DNA of 64,000 bases from Sweltsa coloradensis. Taxonomy: Eukaryota; Arthropoda; Insecta; Plecoptera; Chloroperlidae. The DNA lies in NCBI GenBank assembly GCA_024449915.1, contig JAMZAV010003183.1, positions 1-64,000 of the forward strand, written 5' to 3'. Position numbers and translations under genes: made by a program. The notes under the pieces were generated by a model. It was not told where the DNA came from. It searched no databases and saw only the letters and a program-made list of their open reading frames with translations. Shown one piece after another: positions 62,241-64,000 of this stretch. Within the stretch, counting starts at the first letter, position 1; every line of letters starts with the position of its first letter.

Positions 62241-64000
62241 TGTAGGCTAGTAGGACTGTATTAGCCGGAACAGTAGGGGCCCACCATTTCCTGTTGTATT
62301 GTTATTGTATCTTCCTCCTCTTCCACTCCTCTAAATCCCGGAACTCTTTTGGTTTGGGATGGACAGTTTTTGATCAGTAGGTAGGGTAGGCCTACTTTGG
62401 GATTTAAAATAGCGACGTTAAAGGTTTTGTAGGTAGGCGGAGGCCTAGGCCTACTTTAGATTTAAAATAGCGACGTTAAAGGTTTTGTATGTAGTCTACA
62501 CATAAAAAAAACTGTCCATACCAACCGAAAGAGTAGGCCCCCTAAACCCCTTTAGCTTCCATAACCCCTCGCTCTAGTTCCCTTAACCCCCTTGCCAATG
62601 CACACGATCTCCTCGTAATCTCTGCACTTTTGGGTTGGTCGGGGCCTAGGCCTATGGCCAAATTCTTTTAACATATTTTGGGGAAAAAGCCGGGTACGTG
62701 GGAGGGTGGGGGGGGGGGGGGGGGGCGAAGTACAAAAGTTTTTATAGTGTACCTAATATTAGTTCAACTACACGCTCACAAAAAAATGAATGGGCAAGAA
62801 CCCTATTGTAGTCTTTAGGTAGGGGGGCCAACTCCCTCCCTAAAACTTATTTTCGGGGCCTACCTAGTTGGTCATTCTAAAAGGGGCACTTTGGGTGTTA
62901 TAAGGAGCTACTACTGAAAACATTCCTAAAACTTATTTATGTAGGCCTGTCCAAAGTATGAACCCTATTGCCTTGACACCGTTGAAATGGAGGGCCCCAC
63001 CCCCACAAATTTCCGGAATGGGGGAAATTTGGGGGTAAACCCGCTTTTTTTCCCAAAAAATGAAAAGACTATGGTTTAAAGTTGAACAATGTGATTTATG
63101 TGGCAGCGTTCCACAGATGACTAATGTCTAAAAATTAAGAACTATGACAAGCTGTGTTTAAAGAAAGATAACTAACTTTCATTTTCTTAGCACTTGTTGA
63201 ACAACCTATAAAGGGTCGCTACGTCAAACGATAGGGCCGTGAAATCATTGCTAACAATAAAATTTTTGTCTGTTATTTACTTGCCTAGTATTTAATTTAA
63301 ATTAATTTTTCCGCTTCGTTCTGTTTTCCCGTTGGTTTGAGTCTTAAAAATTTGGGTTGGGTTTTGACAACACTCATAGATGTTTTTTGAAGATTTTTTC
63401 AACGGTTTTTTGGGCGAAGTATGACTAAGTTGGGGGCGGGGCGGAGCGAGTTTAACGTAGTCAGGTGTTAGTCTTTGTTATTAAACATAAACTTTAAACC
63501 ATAGTCTTAATCTTTTTTGTGCACGCGCCTTTTAAAAAGGGAATTGGGGGAATTGGGAAAAAAGCTTACAGCCCCCAAATCAAAATTTTGAAAATTTCAT
63601 TTTTGGATTTAGCGAAGTGAAGATTAATTCCTGAAAAAATTAGTGGGGGTTTTTTTTTTTTTTTTTTGGGCTTTTTTTAAAACCCACCGAAAGGATAAAC
63701 CGACGAGAAAATTTTAAGGATGAAAACCGAACTTAGAGGGAGTTTTTGGGACAAGGAAAATTTTTTGAATATGTACTTTAGAAAAAATTTTTGGGGGAAA
63801 CGGAAGGGAATTTGACCAAACGGGTGGGGGTACCGTTTCATATTTTTAAAGGAATTGGTTTTGGGAGAACCCCCTTTTAAAAAAAAAAAGGAAAAAAGGA
63901 GAATTATTGAAAAAAACTTTTAATATAAGTTTTTTTTTTTTTTTTTTTGTGCTTTTTGGCCATTTTTTTGGGGCCAAAATTTTGACCAAAATGGTGGGGG
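62241..64000. other. Gene-free right edge
   Basis: No supported genes. GCGACGTTAAAGGTTTTGTA lies near 62412 and again near 62471. A poly-G run is at about 62708-62725. From 63000 on the sequence is rich in homopolymer runs (long T tracts near 63650 and 63930) and looks like low-quality or highly decayed repeat. Confidence 0.45.

Overview
The window is non-coding-rich animal DNA, not a prokaryotic or organellar segment. It is A+T-rich and holds many microsatellites and poly-C/poly-G runs. It carries several clades of retrotransposon, cut-and-paste DNA transposons, rolling-circle (Helitron-like) families and at least one intron-type acceptor. A 5S-rRNA-derived SINE head, Penelope-like elements and the recurring GGCCTA word point to a marine invertebrate, perhaps a deuterostome such as an echinoderm; that is inference. 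Many homopolymer-length differences and 1-nt frameshifts occur even in otherwise well-kept coding DNA, so part of the decay may be assembly error.

Layout. 0-9.7 kb: satellite-like tandem arrays (about 74, 70, 265 and 58 bp periods) and Helitron-like copies. 10-17.9 kb: tRNA-like remnant, microsatellites, a foldback element and a Helitron-like element (F1) with a second one (F2) nested in it. 18-22 kb: an R2-type LINE remnant split by a SINE with a 28-bp target duplication, a 5S-like SINE, a LINE of family A, and one candidate host exon. 22-28.5 kb: decayed sequence with inverted repeats. 28.5-31.5 kb: a 2.9-kb hAT-like element with an exact 8-bp target duplication. 32-39 kb: a LINE (family B) with endonuclease and reverse transcriptase separated by a 2.2-kb Helitron-like insertion (F3). 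39-47.5 kb: more LINE fragments, an F2 copy carrying an inserted inverted dimer of a Penelope-like terminal repeat, a 483-bp hAT-like MITE and a Penelope GIY-YIG fragment. 48-54.3 kb: inverted repeats, a second F3 copy, a 232-bp tandem duplication and head-to-head Penelope fragments. 54.3-56.4 kb: the best-preserved gene, a MULE transposase with a SWIM zinc finger. 57-64 kb: hammerhead-ribozyme-like motif, Helitron-like end, and another family-A LINE split by an 820-bp inverted-repeat element.

No operon or pathway is present. What links the parts is insertion history: nested elements, target duplications and one retained empty site allow relative dating. The most unusual items are (1) the inverted Penelope dimer with divergent TATA boxes and ribozyme-like cores, (2) a hammerhead motif near 57.6 kb, (3) Helitron-like families ending in hairpin+CTAG with empty-site evidence, (4) the MULE-SWIM gene, and (5) a short motif (GCGACGTTAAAGGTTTT) recurring across unrelated elements. 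All family assignments come from motifs read by eye; no database was searched.
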